64,000 nt of DNA from Rhodococcus antarcticus. Its GTDB lineage: Bacteria; Actinomycetota; Actinomycetes; Mycobacteriales; Mycobacteriaceae. Under the pieces are notes generated by a model that was given only the letters and a program-made list of their open reading frames with translations, was not told the DNA's origin and made no database searches. A program made the position numbers and the translations under genes. Of this stretch, positions 48,172-56,959 are shown piece after piece. How positions within the stretch are numbered: position 1 is the first letter of the stretch; the number at the start of each line of letters is the position of its first letter. The stretch spans positions 1,674,001 to 1,738,000 of the forward strand of contig NZ_CP110615.1 of assembly GCF_026153295.1 (NCBI RefSeq), written 5' to 3'.

Positions 48172-49532
48172 GTGAGCACCGACAGCGACCCGACCACCGC
48201 CCGCGCGCTGCAGTCCGTCCTCGACGGTCGCTGGGCGCACGTGCGCGAGGAGGCCCGCCGCGTGCTGGCCGGCGAGAAGTGGGCCCCGGTCTACGGCGAG
48301 GACGCCGAGACCGCCCGCGCCCGGATCACCGGCCTGGCCCACGACCTCGCCGCCGCCGGTCAGACCGGGCTCGGCTTCGACACCCGGCACGGCGGCGGCG
48401 GGGACCTCGGCGGGTCGGTCGCCTCCATCGAGATGCTGGCCTTCGCCGACCTGTCCCTGATGGTGAAGGCGGGCGTGCAGTGGGGTCTGTTCGGCGGGGC
48501 CGTGCAGGCGCTGGGCACCGAGCGCCACCACGCCGCGCTCATCCCGGACATCATCTCGATGGCCGTGCCGGGCTGCTTCGCCATGACCGAGACCGGCCAC
48601 GGCTCCGACGTGCAGAACCTGCGCACCACCGCGACCTACGACCCGGCCACCGAGACCTTCGACCTGCACACCCCGCACGATGGCGCGCGCAAGGACTACA
48701 TCGGCAACGCCGCCCGCGACGGCCGGCTGGCGGTGGTGTTCGCCCAGCTGGTCAGCGGCGGGCGGGCCCACGGGGTGCACGCCTGGCTGGTGCCCGTCCG
48801 CGACGCGGACGGCCGGCACTGCGACGGGGTGACCATCACCGACGACGGTCCCAAGGCCGGGCTCAACGGGGTGGACAACGGGCGGCTGTCCTTCCACCAC
48901 GTCTCCGTGCCGCGCGACGCCCTGCTCGACCGCTACGCCCAGGTGGCGGCGGACGGCACGTACACCTCCGCCATCGAGAACCCCTCCCGGCGGTTCTTCA
49001 CCATGCTCGGCACCCTGGTGCGCGGCCGGGTCAGCGTGGGTGGTTCGGCCGGCTCGTCCAGCGGCTGCGCCGGGCCACCGGGGACCAGGCGTTCGCCGTG
49101 TTCAACGCCGCCCAGGACTACGTGCTGCGCGTCGCCCACGCCCACGTGGACCGGGTGGTGCTGGAGGCCTTCGTCGCCGGCACCGAGCGGTGCACCGACC
49201 CGAGCGCTCGCGCGCTGCTGGAGACGGTGTGCGACCTCTACGCCCTGAGCACCGTCGAGGCCGACAAGGGCTGGTTCCTCGAGCACGGCCGCCTCACCCC
49301 GGCCCGGTCCAAGGCCGTGACCGCCGCGGTGAACGAGCTGTGCGGGGAGCTCCGCCCGCACAGCCGCACCCTGGTGGACGCGTTCGCGATCCCGCAGGAG
49401 TGGCTGGCCTGCGCGATCCTCGACGAGGAGGACGTCCGGCAGGACGCGACGCTGGCCGAGGACCTCCGCGTCCACGGTTCCGCCGGGAGCCCGGGCGCGG
49501 CCGGCGAGCTGGACACCGCTGCGGCGCAGTGA
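48172..49532 (+). pseudogene. acyl-CoA dehydrogenase/oxidase pseudogene with large internal deletion
   Basis: The first part (48172 to ~49045) encodes a normal start, AHVREEARRVLAGEKWAPVYGEDAETARARITGLAHDLA through GCFAMTETGHGSDVQNLRTTATYDP and FTMLGTLVRGRVSVGGSAG. The second part (~49045-49532), in another frame, encodes the family's C-terminus: GDQAFAVFNAAQDYVLRVAHAHVDRVVLEAFVAG ... DLYALSTVEADKGWFLEHGRL ... AFAIPQEWLA. In intact relatives roughly 200-250 residues, including the flavin-binding four-helix core, lie between these pieces. Deletion plus frameshift at GGTTCGGCCGGCTCGTCC makes the product non-functional. Total 1361 bases is not a multiple of three. Confidence 0.85.
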
Positions 49533-49587
49533 CCTGCGGGTGCCCCAGGACACACGCGTCCACCCGTCCCGGGGCGCCATGAGCGCG

Positions 49588-49593
49588 TAGTGT
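49588..49593 (+). promoter_or_regulatory. possible -10 box of DEAD-box helicase 1
   Basis: TAGTGT, followed about 140 bases later by the helicase start, implies a long 5' leader. The leader contains GCCGCACTCGCGGC (stem 5, loop 4) and, at 49720, a short frame starting ATGTCCCGGAGAGG that would read MSRRGLFRAVCFHP across the ribosome site and the true GTG. Confidence 0.35.
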
Positions 49594-49740
49594 CGTCCTC
49601 GCCGCACTCGCGGCAGCTCGACCCCCTGGTGCACAGCCCCGGCTCTCGAGGCCGTGGTGAGCGTGCACCTGGCTCGTCTCACTGCGTGCTGCACGACAGC
49701 TCCCTCCGCGACGCGCCGATGTCCCGGAGAGGTCTCTTCC

Positions 49741-51306
49741 GTGCTGTCTGCTTCCACCCCTGAGCTCGACCCCACCGCCCCCGCCGAGGTGGCCGCCACT
49801 GCAGCCCCCGCCGAGGTGGCTGCCCCCACCGCCACGTTCGGCGCGCTGGGCCTGCCCGACGCCCTGGTCACCGCCCTGGCGAAGAGCGGGATCACGGTCC
49901 CGTCCGACATCCAGGCCGCGGCGGTCCCCGACGCCCTGGCCGGCAAGAACATCCTGGGCCGCGCCCAGACCGGTTCCGGCAAGACCCTCGCCTTCGGGCT
50001 GCCGATGCTGGCCCGCCTGGCCTACCACTCCCCCACCTCCGGTGGCCGTCCGCAGGCCAAGCGGCCCCGCGCCATGGTTCTGGTGCCCACCCGTGAGCTC
50101 GCGTTCCAGGTGGTCGACTCCCTGACCGGCTACGCCGACGCCCTCGGGCTCAAGGTGCGTCCGGCCGTCGGCGGCACCCCGTTCGGCCGTCAGGCCGACC
50201 AGCTGCGCCGCGGGGTCGACGTCCTCGTCGCGACCCCGGGCCGCCTCGGCGACCACCTCCGCCAGGGCACCTGCATCCTCGACGCCGTCGAGATCACCGC
50301 GCTCGACGAGGCCGACCAGATGGCCGACCTGGGCTTCCTGCCCGAGGTCAAGGCGCTGCTCGGGCAGACCCCGGCCGACGGTCAGCGGATGCTGTTCTCC
50401 GCGACCCTGGACCGCGAGGTGCAGGCGCTCGTGCGGCTGTTCCTGCCCGAGCACGTCGAGCACTCCACCCAGGACGCCACCGCCAGCGTCGACACCATGG
50501 AGCACCACGTGCTGCTGGTCGACCGTGGCCAGAAGGACGCCGTGCTCGCCGAGATCGGCGCCCGCGAGGGCCGCACGATCATGTTCGCCCGCACCAAGCT
50601 CGGCGTCGAGGGCATCACCGACCGGCTGCGGGCCCAGGGCATCGCCGCGGAGTCCCTGCACGGCGGCAAGGCGCAGAACCAGCGCACCCGCGTCCTGGAC
50701 CGCTTCAAGTCCGGCCGCGCTCCCGTGCTCGTCGCCACCGACGTCGCCGCCCGAGGCATCCACGTCGACGGGGTCTCCCTCGTGGTGCACGTGGACCCGC
50801 CCGCCGACGCCAAGGACTACCTGCACCGCGCCGGCCGCACCGCCCGCGCGGGCGAGTCCGGCACGGTCGTCACGATCGTGCTCCCGAACCAGCGCCGCAC
50901 GGTGCGCAGGATGACGACCACGGCGGGGATCGACCCCAAGGCCACCGTCGTCACGCCCGGCTCGGCCGAGCTGGCCACCATCACCGGGGCCCGCACCCCC
51001 AGCGGCGACGCGCTGCCGGTGCAGGTCAAGGACGTCGAGCGTCCCCGCAACGGTGGCTACCAGGGCAGCAACCCCCGCCCGCGGACCGGCGGCCCGCGTC
51101 GCGAGGGTGGCGGCTACCAGGGCAGCAACCCCCGCCCGCGCACCGAGGGTGGCGGCTACCAGGGCAGCAACCCCCGTCGCGAGGGCGGTCCCAGCCGACC
51201 GTCCTCGGCCCCCTCGGCCCGACCCGAGCGCTCCGGCGGCTTCCGCAGCCGTACCGCGGGACGGTCCTACGAGGGCTTCACCGGCCCCGCCGCCAGCCAG
51301 GCCTGA
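49741..51306 (+). CDS. DEAD-box RNA helicase 1
   Basis: A 521-residue ATP-dependent RNA helicase. Motifs in order: Q-motif region (FGALGLPDALVTALAKSGITVPSDIQAAAVP), AQTGSGKT (I), PTRELAFQ (Ia), TPGRL, DEADQM (II), SATL (III), ARTK, VATDVAARGIHVDGV (V), HRAGRTARAG (VI). After the core, ELATITGARTPSG precedes a repetitive RGG/GYQGSNPR tail (three GGYQGSNPR-type units) likely to bind RNA. GTG 49741 has GGAGAGG 8 bases upstream. Probably assists ribosome assembly or mRNA decay, especially in the cold. Paralog of the gene at 56960. Confidence 0.92.
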   Translation: MLSASTPELDPTAPAEVAATAAPAEVAAPTATFGALGLPDALVTALAKSGITVPSDIQAAAVPDALAGKNILGRAQTGSGKTLAFGLPMLARLAYHSPTSGGRPQAKRPRAMVLVPTRELAFQVVDSLTGYADALGLKVRPAVGGTPFGRQADQLRRGVDVLVATPGRLGDHLRQGTCILDAVEITALDEADQMADLGFLPEVKALLGQTPADGQRMLFSATLDREVQALVRLFLPEHVEHSTQDATASVDTMEHHVLLVDRGQKDAVLAEIGAREGRTIMFARTKLGVEGITDRLRAQGIAAESLHGGKAQNQRTRVLDRFKSGRAPVLVATDVAARGIHVDGVSLVVHVDPPADAKDYLHRAGRTARAGESGTVVTIVLPNQRRTVRRMTTTAGIDPKATVVTPGSAELATITGARTPSGDALPVQVKDVERPRNGGYQGSNPRPRTGGPRREGGGYQGSNPRPRTEGGGYQGSNPRREGGPSRPSSAPSARPERSGGFRSRTAGRSYEGFTGPAASQA

Positions 51307-51354
51307 CCGTCCGCGCTCGGTAGGCTCCGCCCGCACCCCATCCAGGAGGACATC

Positions 51355-51528
51355 GTGGCATCGTCGTTGTTCAGCAAGATCGCGAAGTTCGCGTCCAGCC
51401 CGCAGGGCAAGAAGGCGATCAGCCAGGCCAAGGACTTCGCGTCCAAGCCGGAGAACAAGGCCAAGATCGAGCAGGCCGCGCAGAAGCTCCGCGGCAAGGG
51501 CAAGGGCGGCGCGACCCCGCCCCGCTGA
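51355..51528 (+). CDS. small basic protein, antitoxin-like, unknown function
   Basis: A 57-residue Lys/Ala-rich helical protein starting VASSLFSKIAKFASSPQGKK and ending RGKGKGGATPPR, with a repeat-like pair of segments (KIAKFASSPQGKKAISQAKDFASKPENKAKIEQ, written in parts: FASSPQGKKA / FASKPENKAK). It has an excellent AGGAGGA ribosome site 4 bases before GTG 51355 and TAGGCT (51321-51326) as a plausible -10. It resembles small actinobacterial proteins grouped with MT0933-type antitoxins, but there is no toxin-like neighbour, so function is open. Confidence 0.8.
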   Translation: MASSLFSKIAKFASSPQGKKAISQAKDFASKPENKAKIEQAAQKLRGKGKGGATPPR

Positions 51529-51541
51529 CCGGCTCCACCCG

Positions 51542-51605
51542 CGCCAAGTGCGGGCTTCTGGCTCTCATTCCACCCGGAATGACGACCAGAAGCCCGCACT
51601 TGGCG
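51542..51605. repeat. 64-bp near-perfect palindrome (REP-like element or bidirectional terminator)
   Basis: CGCCAAGTGCGGGCTTCTGG (51542-51561) is the exact reverse complement of 51586-51605. Inside the loop, CATTCC-ACCC-GGAATG makes a second stem, leaving only a 4-base internal mismatch. The cruciform would have 26 paired bases. It lies between convergent genes and would stop both transcripts, but the length and composition resemble dispersed palindromic repeats. Confidence 0.85.
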
Positions 51606-51618
51606 GTTGTGGGGGTGC

Positions 51619-52446
51619 TCAGTCCAGGAAGATGTCCGGCACCAGCTGGTCGTCGGTGCCCTCGGAGTAGCCCGACAGGTCCGTGACGCCGATGGTCGCG
51701 AGCAGCTCGTCGTCGAGCAGGCTCTGGCCGGTGATCGACCGCCCGGTCGAGGTGAGCACCACGTGCGCGGCGTCGGCGACGATCTCCGGGGTGCGCGAGC
51801 GGGCCATGCTGTCGTCGCCGCCCAGGAGGTTCTGCACGGCTGCGGTCGCGATGATGGTGCGCGGCCACAAGGTGTTGGCGGCGATGCCGTCGGCCGCGAG
51901 CTCGGTGGCCCAGCCCAGGGTCAGCAGGCTCATGCCGTACTTGGCCAGCGTGTAGCCGGGGTGCGCACCGAGCCACCGAGGGTCGAGGTTCAGCGGCGGG
52001 GACAGCGTCAGGATGTGCGCGTTGTCGCTGACCAGCAGGTGCGGCAGCGCCGTCTTGGTGAGCAGCCAGGTTCCGCGCACGTTGATCTGCTGCATCAGGT
52101 CGAAGCGCTTGGTCGGCAGCTCCGCGGTGGAGGCGAGGTTGATCGCGCTCGCGTTGTTGAGCACCACGTCGATGCCGCCGAACTCCGCCACCGTCTGCTC
52201 CACGGCGCGCTGGACGTCGGCCTCCTCGCGGACGTCACCCACCACGGGCAGGGCCCGGCCGCCGGCTGCGCGGATCTCGTCGGCCGCTGTGTAGACCGTG
52301 CCGGGCAGCCGCGGGTCGGGCTCGGCCGTCTTGGCGAGCAGCGCGATGTTGGCCCCGTCCCGGGCGGCGCGCAGCGCGATCGCGAGGCCGATCCCCCGGC
52401 TCCCGCCCGACATCAGGATGGTCCTGCCCTGCAACGACCCGCTCAC
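51619..52446 (-). CDS. SDR family oxidoreductase (HSDL2-like)
   Basis: A 275-residue short-chain dehydrogenase: TILMSGGSRGIGLAIALRAARDGANIALLAKTAEPDPRLPGTVYTAADEI is the signature start of the HSDL2-like group, then VLNNASAINLASTAELPTKRFDLMQQINVRGTWLLT, LTLSPPLNL and HPGYTLAKYGMSLL (YxxxK). The ELAADGIAANTLWPRTIIATAAVQNLLGG segment completes the fold. GTG 52446 has GGGAGAG just upstream. Likely acts on a fatty acyl-derived substrate, by family only. Confidence 0.9.
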   Translation of the reverse strand: MSGSLQGRTILMSGGSRGIGLAIALRAARDGANIALLAKTAEPDPRLPGTVYTAADEIRAAGGRALPVVGDVREEADVQRAVEQTVAEFGGIDVVLNNASAINLASTAELPTKRFDLMQQINVRGTWLLTKTALPHLLVSDNAHILTLSPPLNLDPRWLGAHPGYTLAKYGMSLLTLGWATELAADGIAANTLWPRTIIATAAVQNLLGGDDSMARSRTPEIVADAAHVVLTSTGRSITGQSLLDDELLATIGVTDLSGYSEGTDDQLVPDIFLD

Positions 52447-52542
52447 GTGCTCTCCCAGCGTTCGGGGCGGCCGCGTCGCCGCCCGCTCGCGACCGTAACG
52501 TCCCACTCGCATCGGGCCGCCGGACGGGCCACTGTAGGAGTC

Positions 52543-53985
52543 ATGACGAACTCCGCCTCAGCACAGATCGGTGTCACCGGCCTCGCGGTGATGGGCGCGA
52601 ACCTGGCCCGCAACCTCGCCCACCACGGGTACACCGTGGCGGTGCACAACCGCAGCATCGAGAAGACCGACAAGCTCCTCGACGAGCACGGCGACGAGGG
52701 CAGCTTCGTCCGCGCCGAGACCATGGAGGAGCTGGTCGCCGCCCTGGAGAAGCCGCGCCGGGTGCTCATCATGGTGAAGGCCGGCGAGCCGACCGACGCG
52801 GTCATCGACTCCCTCGTCCCCCTGATGGAGTCCGGCGACGTGATCATCGACGGTGGCAACGCACGCTTCACCGACACGATCCGGCGCGAGGCCGACCTCA
52901 AGGAGAAGGGGCTGAACTTCGTCGGTGCCGGCGTCTCCGGTGGCGAGGAGGGTGCCCTGAACGGCCCGTCGATCATGCCCGGGGGCTCCACGGAGGCGTA
53001 CGAGAGCCTCGGCCCGATGCTCGAGAAGATCTCCGCCCAGGTCGACGGCACCCCCTGCTGCGTGCACATCGGCCCCGACGGCGCCGGGCACTTCGTGAAG
53101 ATGGTGCACAACGGCATCGAGTACGCCGACATGCAGCTCATCGGCGAGGCCTACCACCTGCTGCGCACGGGCCTGGGGAAGTCCCCCGCCGAGGTCGCCG
53201 AGGTCTTCACCAGCTGGAACACCGGCGAGCTGGAGAGCTACCTGGTGGAGATCACCGCCCAGGTCCTGGCGCAGGTCGACCACACGACCGGCGAACCGAT
53301 GGTCGACGTCATCAAGGACGCGGCCGAGCAGAAGGGCACCGGCCGCTGGACGGTGCAGTCGGCGCTCGACCTCGGCGTCCCGGTCAGCGGCATCGCCGAG
53401 GCCGTCTTCGCCCGCGCGCTGAGCGGGCACACCGAGCAGCGCGCTGCCGTGCAGGGCATGAGCGGCGGCTCCACCAGCTGGTCGGTCGAGGACGCCGAGA
53501 GGTTCACCGAGGACGTCCGCCAGGCGCTGTACGCGTCCAAGGTGGTGGCCTACGCGCAGGGCTTCGACCAGATCGCCGCCGGCTCCGCCGAGCACGACTG
53601 GGACGTCGACCTCGGGGACATGGCGATGATCTGGCGCGGCGGCTGCATTATCCGCGCCACGTTCCTCGACCGGATCAAGGAGGCCTACGACGCAGACGAG
53701 CGCCCCGTCAGCCTCATCGTCGCCCCGTTCTTCGCCGAGGTCGTCGAGCAGGCGCAGGACAGCTGGCGCCGCGTCGTGGTGACCGCCACCCAGGCCGGCA
53801 TCCCGATCCCCGGCTTCGCCTCCGCGCTCTCCTACTACGACGCGCTGCGCGCCGAGCGCCTGCCCGCCGCGCTGACCCAGGGCCTGCGCGACTTCTTCGG
53901 CGCGCACACCTACGAGCGCGTCGACGCCGAGGGCGACTTCCACACGCTGTGGGGCGAGGACGGCCGACCCGAGGTGCAGGCCTGA
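52543..53985 (+). CDS. gnd: NADP-dependent 6-phosphogluconate dehydrogenase
   Basis: A 480-residue pentose-phosphate enzyme oxidising 6-phosphogluconate to ribulose-5-phosphate and CO2. IGVTGLAVMGANLARNLAHHG is the NADP site; GAGVSGGEEGALNGPSIMPGG and HFVKMVHNGIEYADMQLIGEAYHLL hold the catalytic Lys and substrate contacts; LGDMAMIWRGGCIIRATFLDRI and ISALSYYDALR-like (ASALSYYDALRAERLPA) are C-terminal hallmarks. Length is that of the dimeric GndA type. ATG 52543; TAGGAG immediately upstream could act as ribosome site. Confidence 0.96.
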   Translation: MTNSASAQIGVTGLAVMGANLARNLAHHGYTVAVHNRSIEKTDKLLDEHGDEGSFVRAETMEELVAALEKPRRVLIMVKAGEPTDAVIDSLVPLMESGDVIIDGGNARFTDTIRREADLKEKGLNFVGAGVSGGEEGALNGPSIMPGGSTEAYESLGPMLEKISAQVDGTPCCVHIGPDGAGHFVKMVHNGIEYADMQLIGEAYHLLRTGLGKSPAEVAEVFTSWNTGELESYLVEITAQVLAQVDHTTGEPMVDVIKDAAEQKGTGRWTVQSALDLGVPVSGIAEAVFARALSGHTEQRAAVQGMSGGSTSWSVEDAERFTEDVRQALYASKVVAYAQGFDQIAAGSAEHDWDVDLGDMAMIWRGGCIIRATFLDRIKEAYDADERPVSLIVAPFFAEVVEQAQDSWRRVVVTATQAGIPIPGFASALSYYDALRAERLPAALTQGLRDFFGAHTYERVDAEGDFHTLWGEDGRPEVQA

Positions 53986-54001
53986 CCCGCACCGCCCGGC
54001 A

Positions 54002-54039
54002 ACGGGGCCCCGCACCACGAGCTGGCGCGGGGCCCCCGT
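54002..54039. terminator. hairpin terminator between gnd and the aldehyde dehydrogenase
   Basis: ACGGGGCCCCGC pairs with GCGGGGCCCCCGT (one bulged base) around a 13-base loop, 16 bases after the gnd stop and before the convergent aldehyde dehydrogenase stop. Confidence 0.7.
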
Positions 54040-54049
54040 CGGTCCGGGC

Positions 54050-55480
54050 TCAGCCCGTGTACGACATGACGTGCTTGATGCGGGTGTAGTCCTCCAGGCC
54101 GTACATCGACAGGTCCTTGCCGTGCCCGGAGTGGCCGAACCCGCCGTGCGGCATCTCCGCGACCAGGGGGATGTGGGTGTTGATCCACACGCAGCCGAAG
54201 TTCAGCGCCGCCGAGACCCGCATCGCCCGGGAGTGGTCGCGGGTGAACACCGAGCTCGCCAGGCCGTAGGGCACCCCGTTCGCCCAGCGCAGGGCCTGCG
54301 CCTCGTCGGTGAACGACTGCACCGTGATGACGGGCCCGAACACCTCGTTCTGGACGATCTCGTCGTCCTGGCGCACCCCGCTGACCACGGTCGGCTCGTG
54401 GAAGAACCCGCTCGCCAGGGTCCCACCGATCCGCCCGCCGCCCGCCGCCACGAGTGCGTGGTCGGGCAGCCGGGACAGGAAGCCCTGCACCCGCTCCAGC
54501 TGGAGCGCGTTGTTCACCGGCCCGAGGTCGACCTCGTCGGACGGCAGGCCCACGGTGGTGGTGCGGGCGGCCGCGGCGAGCAGGGCGGTGAAGTCCTCGC
54601 GGACCTCTGCGGCCACGAGCACCCGGGTCGCGGCCGTGCAGTCCTGCCCGGCGTTGAAGTAGCCCGCTCCGGCGATGGCCGTCGCCGCCGCCTCGAGGTC
54701 GGCGTCGGCGAACACGAGCACCGGCGCCTTCCCGCCGAGCTCGAGGTGGGTGCGCTTGAGGTCGCGGGCCGCGGAGCGCGCCACCTCCATCCCGGCCCGG
54801 ACCGAGCCGGTGATGCTCACCATCTGCGGCGTCGGGTGCTCGACCAGCGCGCGGCCGGTGTCCCGGTCCCCGCAGACCACGTTGAGCACGCCCGGCGGCA
54901 GGAACTCCGCGGCCAGCTGCGCCATCCGCACGGTGGTGACGGGCGTGGTGTCCGAGGGCTTGAGGACGACGGTGTTGCCCGCGGCCAGCGCCGGGGCCAG
55001 CTTCCAGATCGCCATCATCATGGGGTAGTTCCACGGGGCCACCTGGCCGCACACCCCGACCGGCTCACGCCGGACGAACGACGTGTGGTCGGCCAGGTAC
55101 TCCCCCGCCGACAGCCCGTTCAGCACCCGCGCGGCGCCGGCGAAGAACCGGAGCTGGTCGACCATCGGCGGCACCTCCTCCGACGCGGTGAGCGCGACCG
55201 GCTTGCCGGTGTTCTCGCACTCCAGCGCCACGAGCTCGTCGCCGGCCGCCTCGAGGGCGTCCGCCACGTGCAGCAGCGCCCGTTGCCGCTCCCCCGGCGT
55301 GGTGCGGCCCCACCCCTGGAAGGCTCGCGACGCCGCGGCGTAGGCCACGTCCACGTCGGCCGGTCCGCTCAGGGCCGCGGTGCCGAACACCGCTCCCGTG
55401 CTCGGGTCCACCAGCTCGGTGGTGCGGCCGTCCGCGGCGGGCACGGACTCCCCGTCGATGAAGTTCTGGATGTCACGCAC
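54050..55480 (-). CDS. NAD-dependent aldehyde dehydrogenase (gamma-aminobutyraldehyde dehydrogenase-like)
   Basis: A 476-residue aldehyde dehydrogenase. General base Glu247 is in THLELGGKAPVLVF, nucleophile Cys281 in GYFNAGQDCTAATRVLV, and NAD contacts include VAPWNYPMMMAIWKLAPALAAGNTVVLKPSD and ITGSVRAGMEV. The FNAGQDCTAATR form and PHGGFGHSGHGKDLSMYGLEDYTRIKHVM end are characteristic of the PatD/aminobutyraldehyde branch used in putrescine breakdown. GTG 55480 has AAGGAG 7-8 bases upstream. It follows alanine dehydrogenase on the same strand by 21 bases, so they form an amine/amino acid catabolic operon. Confidence 0.92.
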   Translation of the reverse strand: MRDIQNFIDGESVPAADGRTTELVDPSTGAVFGTAALSGPADVDVAYAAASRAFQGWGRTTPGERQRALLHVADALEAAGDELVALECENTGKPVALTASEEVPPMVDQLRFFAGAARVLNGLSAGEYLADHTSFVRREPVGVCGQVAPWNYPMMMAIWKLAPALAAGNTVVLKPSDTTPVTTVRMAQLAAEFLPPGVLNVVCGDRDTGRALVEHPTPQMVSITGSVRAGMEVARSAARDLKRTHLELGGKAPVLVFADADLEAAATAIAGAGYFNAGQDCTAATRVLVAAEVREDFTALLAAAARTTTVGLPSDEVDLGPVNNALQLERVQGFLSRLPDHALVAAGGGRIGGTLASGFFHEPTVVSGVRQDDEIVQNEVFGPVITVQSFTDEAQALRWANGVPYGLASSVFTRDHSRAMRVSAALNFGCVWINTHIPLVAEMPHGGFGHSGHGKDLSMYGLEDYTRIKHVMSYTG

Positions 55481-55501
55481 GGCAGGCTCCTTGCAGGGCG
55501 G

Positions 55502-56620
55502 TCAGCGGAGGACGGACTCGAGTGCGGCGCTGGGCAGGTCCGGGAACGCCTCGGACACCCCGGCGCAGGTCAGCCTCCCGTCGACGACGTTGACCCCGGC
55601 CGCCAGGGCGGGGTCCCCGACGGCTGCCTCGACCCACCCCTGGTCGGCCAGGCGCAGCACGTACGGGAGCGTCACGTTGGTCAGCGCGGCGGTAGAGGTG
55701 ACGGGCACGGCGCCGGGCATGTTGGCCACGCAGTAGAACAGCGCCTGGTGCACGGTGAACACCGGGTCCTCGTGGGTGGTCGCGCGGGTGGACTCGAAGC
55801 AGCCGCCCTGGTCGACCGCGATGTCCACGAGCACCGCACCCGGCCGCATGGTGGCCACCATGGCGTCGGTGACCAGCATCGGCGCCTTCGCCCCGGGCAC
55901 CAGCACGGCACCGATGACCACGTCGCTCTCCGGCAGCACGGTCTCGATCTCGTGCGTGCTGGAGGCGAGGGTGCGGATGCGGTTGCCGAAGATCCGGTCG
56001 GCCTCGCGCAGCCGGGCGGGGTTGAGGTCGAGCACGGTGACGTCGGCGCCCATGCCCACGGCGATGGTGGCGGCGTTCATCCCGGACACCCCCGCCCCGA
56101 GCACGGTGACCTGGGCCGGGCGCACCCCGGGAACACCGCCCATGAGGACCCCGCGCCCACCCGCGTACCGCTCGAGGAACCGCGCCGCGGCCTGCGGGGC
56201 CATCCGCCCGGCCACCTCGCTCATCGGGGCGAGCAGCGGCAGCGAGCGGTCCGGCAGCATCACCGTCTCGTAGCCGATGGCCGTGGTGCCCGAGGCCAGC
56301 AGCGCCTCGGCGCACGCCCGGCCTGCCGCCAGGTGCAGGTAGGTGAACAGCACCTGGTCCGCGCGCATGCGGCCGTGCTCCTGCTCGATCGGCTCCTTGA
56401 CCTTCAGCAGGAGGTCCGCCTGCCCCCACACCTCGTCCGCGGTGTCGACCAGCGTGGCTCCGACGGCCTCGTAGGCCTCGTCGGTGATACCCGAGCCGAC
56501 CCCGGCGCCGCGCTGCACCAGGACGGTGTGGTCGTGGGCGCGGAGCTCTCGGACCCCGGCGGCCGTGAGCGCCACCCGGAACTCGTTCGGCTTGACCTCG
56601 GTGGGGACGCCGATCTTCAC
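55502..56620 (-). CDS. ald: alanine dehydrogenase
   Basis: A 372-residue NAD-dependent enzyme interconverting L-alanine and pyruvate plus ammonia. KIGVPTEVKPNEFRVALTAAGV start, LLKVKEPIEQEHGRMRADQVLFTYLHLAAG (catalytic Lys and His), the NAD site VTVLGAGVSGMNAATIAVGMGADVTVLDLN, and VLVDIAVDQGGCFESTRATTHEDPVF (catalytic Asp) are all typical. GTG 56620 has GAGGAG 5-6 bases upstream. The usual divergent AldR-type regulator is not adjacent; instead a DEAD-box leader occupies the upstream region. Confidence 0.95.
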   Translation of the reverse strand: MKIGVPTEVKPNEFRVALTAAGVRELRAHDHTVLVQRGAGVGSGITDEAYEAVGATLVDTADEVWGQADLLLKVKEPIEQEHGRMRADQVLFTYLHLAAGRACAEALLASGTTAIGYETVMLPDRSLPLLAPMSEVAGRMAPQAAARFLERYAGGRGVLMGGVPGVRPAQVTVLGAGVSGMNAATIAVGMGADVTVLDLNPARLREADRIFGNRIRTLASSTHEIETVLPESDVVIGAVLVPGAKAPMLVTDAMVATMRPGAVLVDIAVDQGGCFESTRATTHEDPVFTVHQALFYCVANMPGAVPVTSTAALTNVTLPYVLRLADQGWVEAAVGDPALAAGVNVVDGRLTCAGVSEAFPDLPSAALESVLR

Positions 56621-56959
56621 GTGGTGCTCCTCTGATGGGCGGTGCCGGGGTCGCCGGTGCCGCGCGTCGACCACCGCGTGTGGTGGCGGTGATCACATGA
56701 TGGACTCCGTCCGCCTCGGCACCGCACGCAGGACCGGCTCCACCTCGCCGTGCTCGGCCGGGAACAGCCGCCCGGGCTGTAGGGTTGACCTAGGCGGGAC
56801 CGCGAGGTCCGCCACCGGCGGCACCAGCCGCCCACCCGGGGCCTTCAGCCCCGGACCACCCCGCTGCCGGGCCCCGACCACGGTTGTTTCTCGGCGCGAC
56901 GTCTCGACGCCACAGTGTTGTGTGCCACCGGGACGTGACCACGTACCGGAGGTACAGCT
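56621..56959. promoter_or_regulatory. ald promoter and long leader of DEAD-box helicase 2
   Basis: A 339-base region without a gene. On the minus strand it holds the ald promoter; TGATCA-centred symmetry at 56690-56699 (GTGATCACAT) is a possible operator. On the plus strand TAGGGT (56780-56785) could be a -10 box, giving the helicase a ~170-base leader. Near its end GTACC-GGA-GGTAC (56943-56955) is a perfect 5-bp stem that contains the GGAGG ribosome site. Confidence 0.5.
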
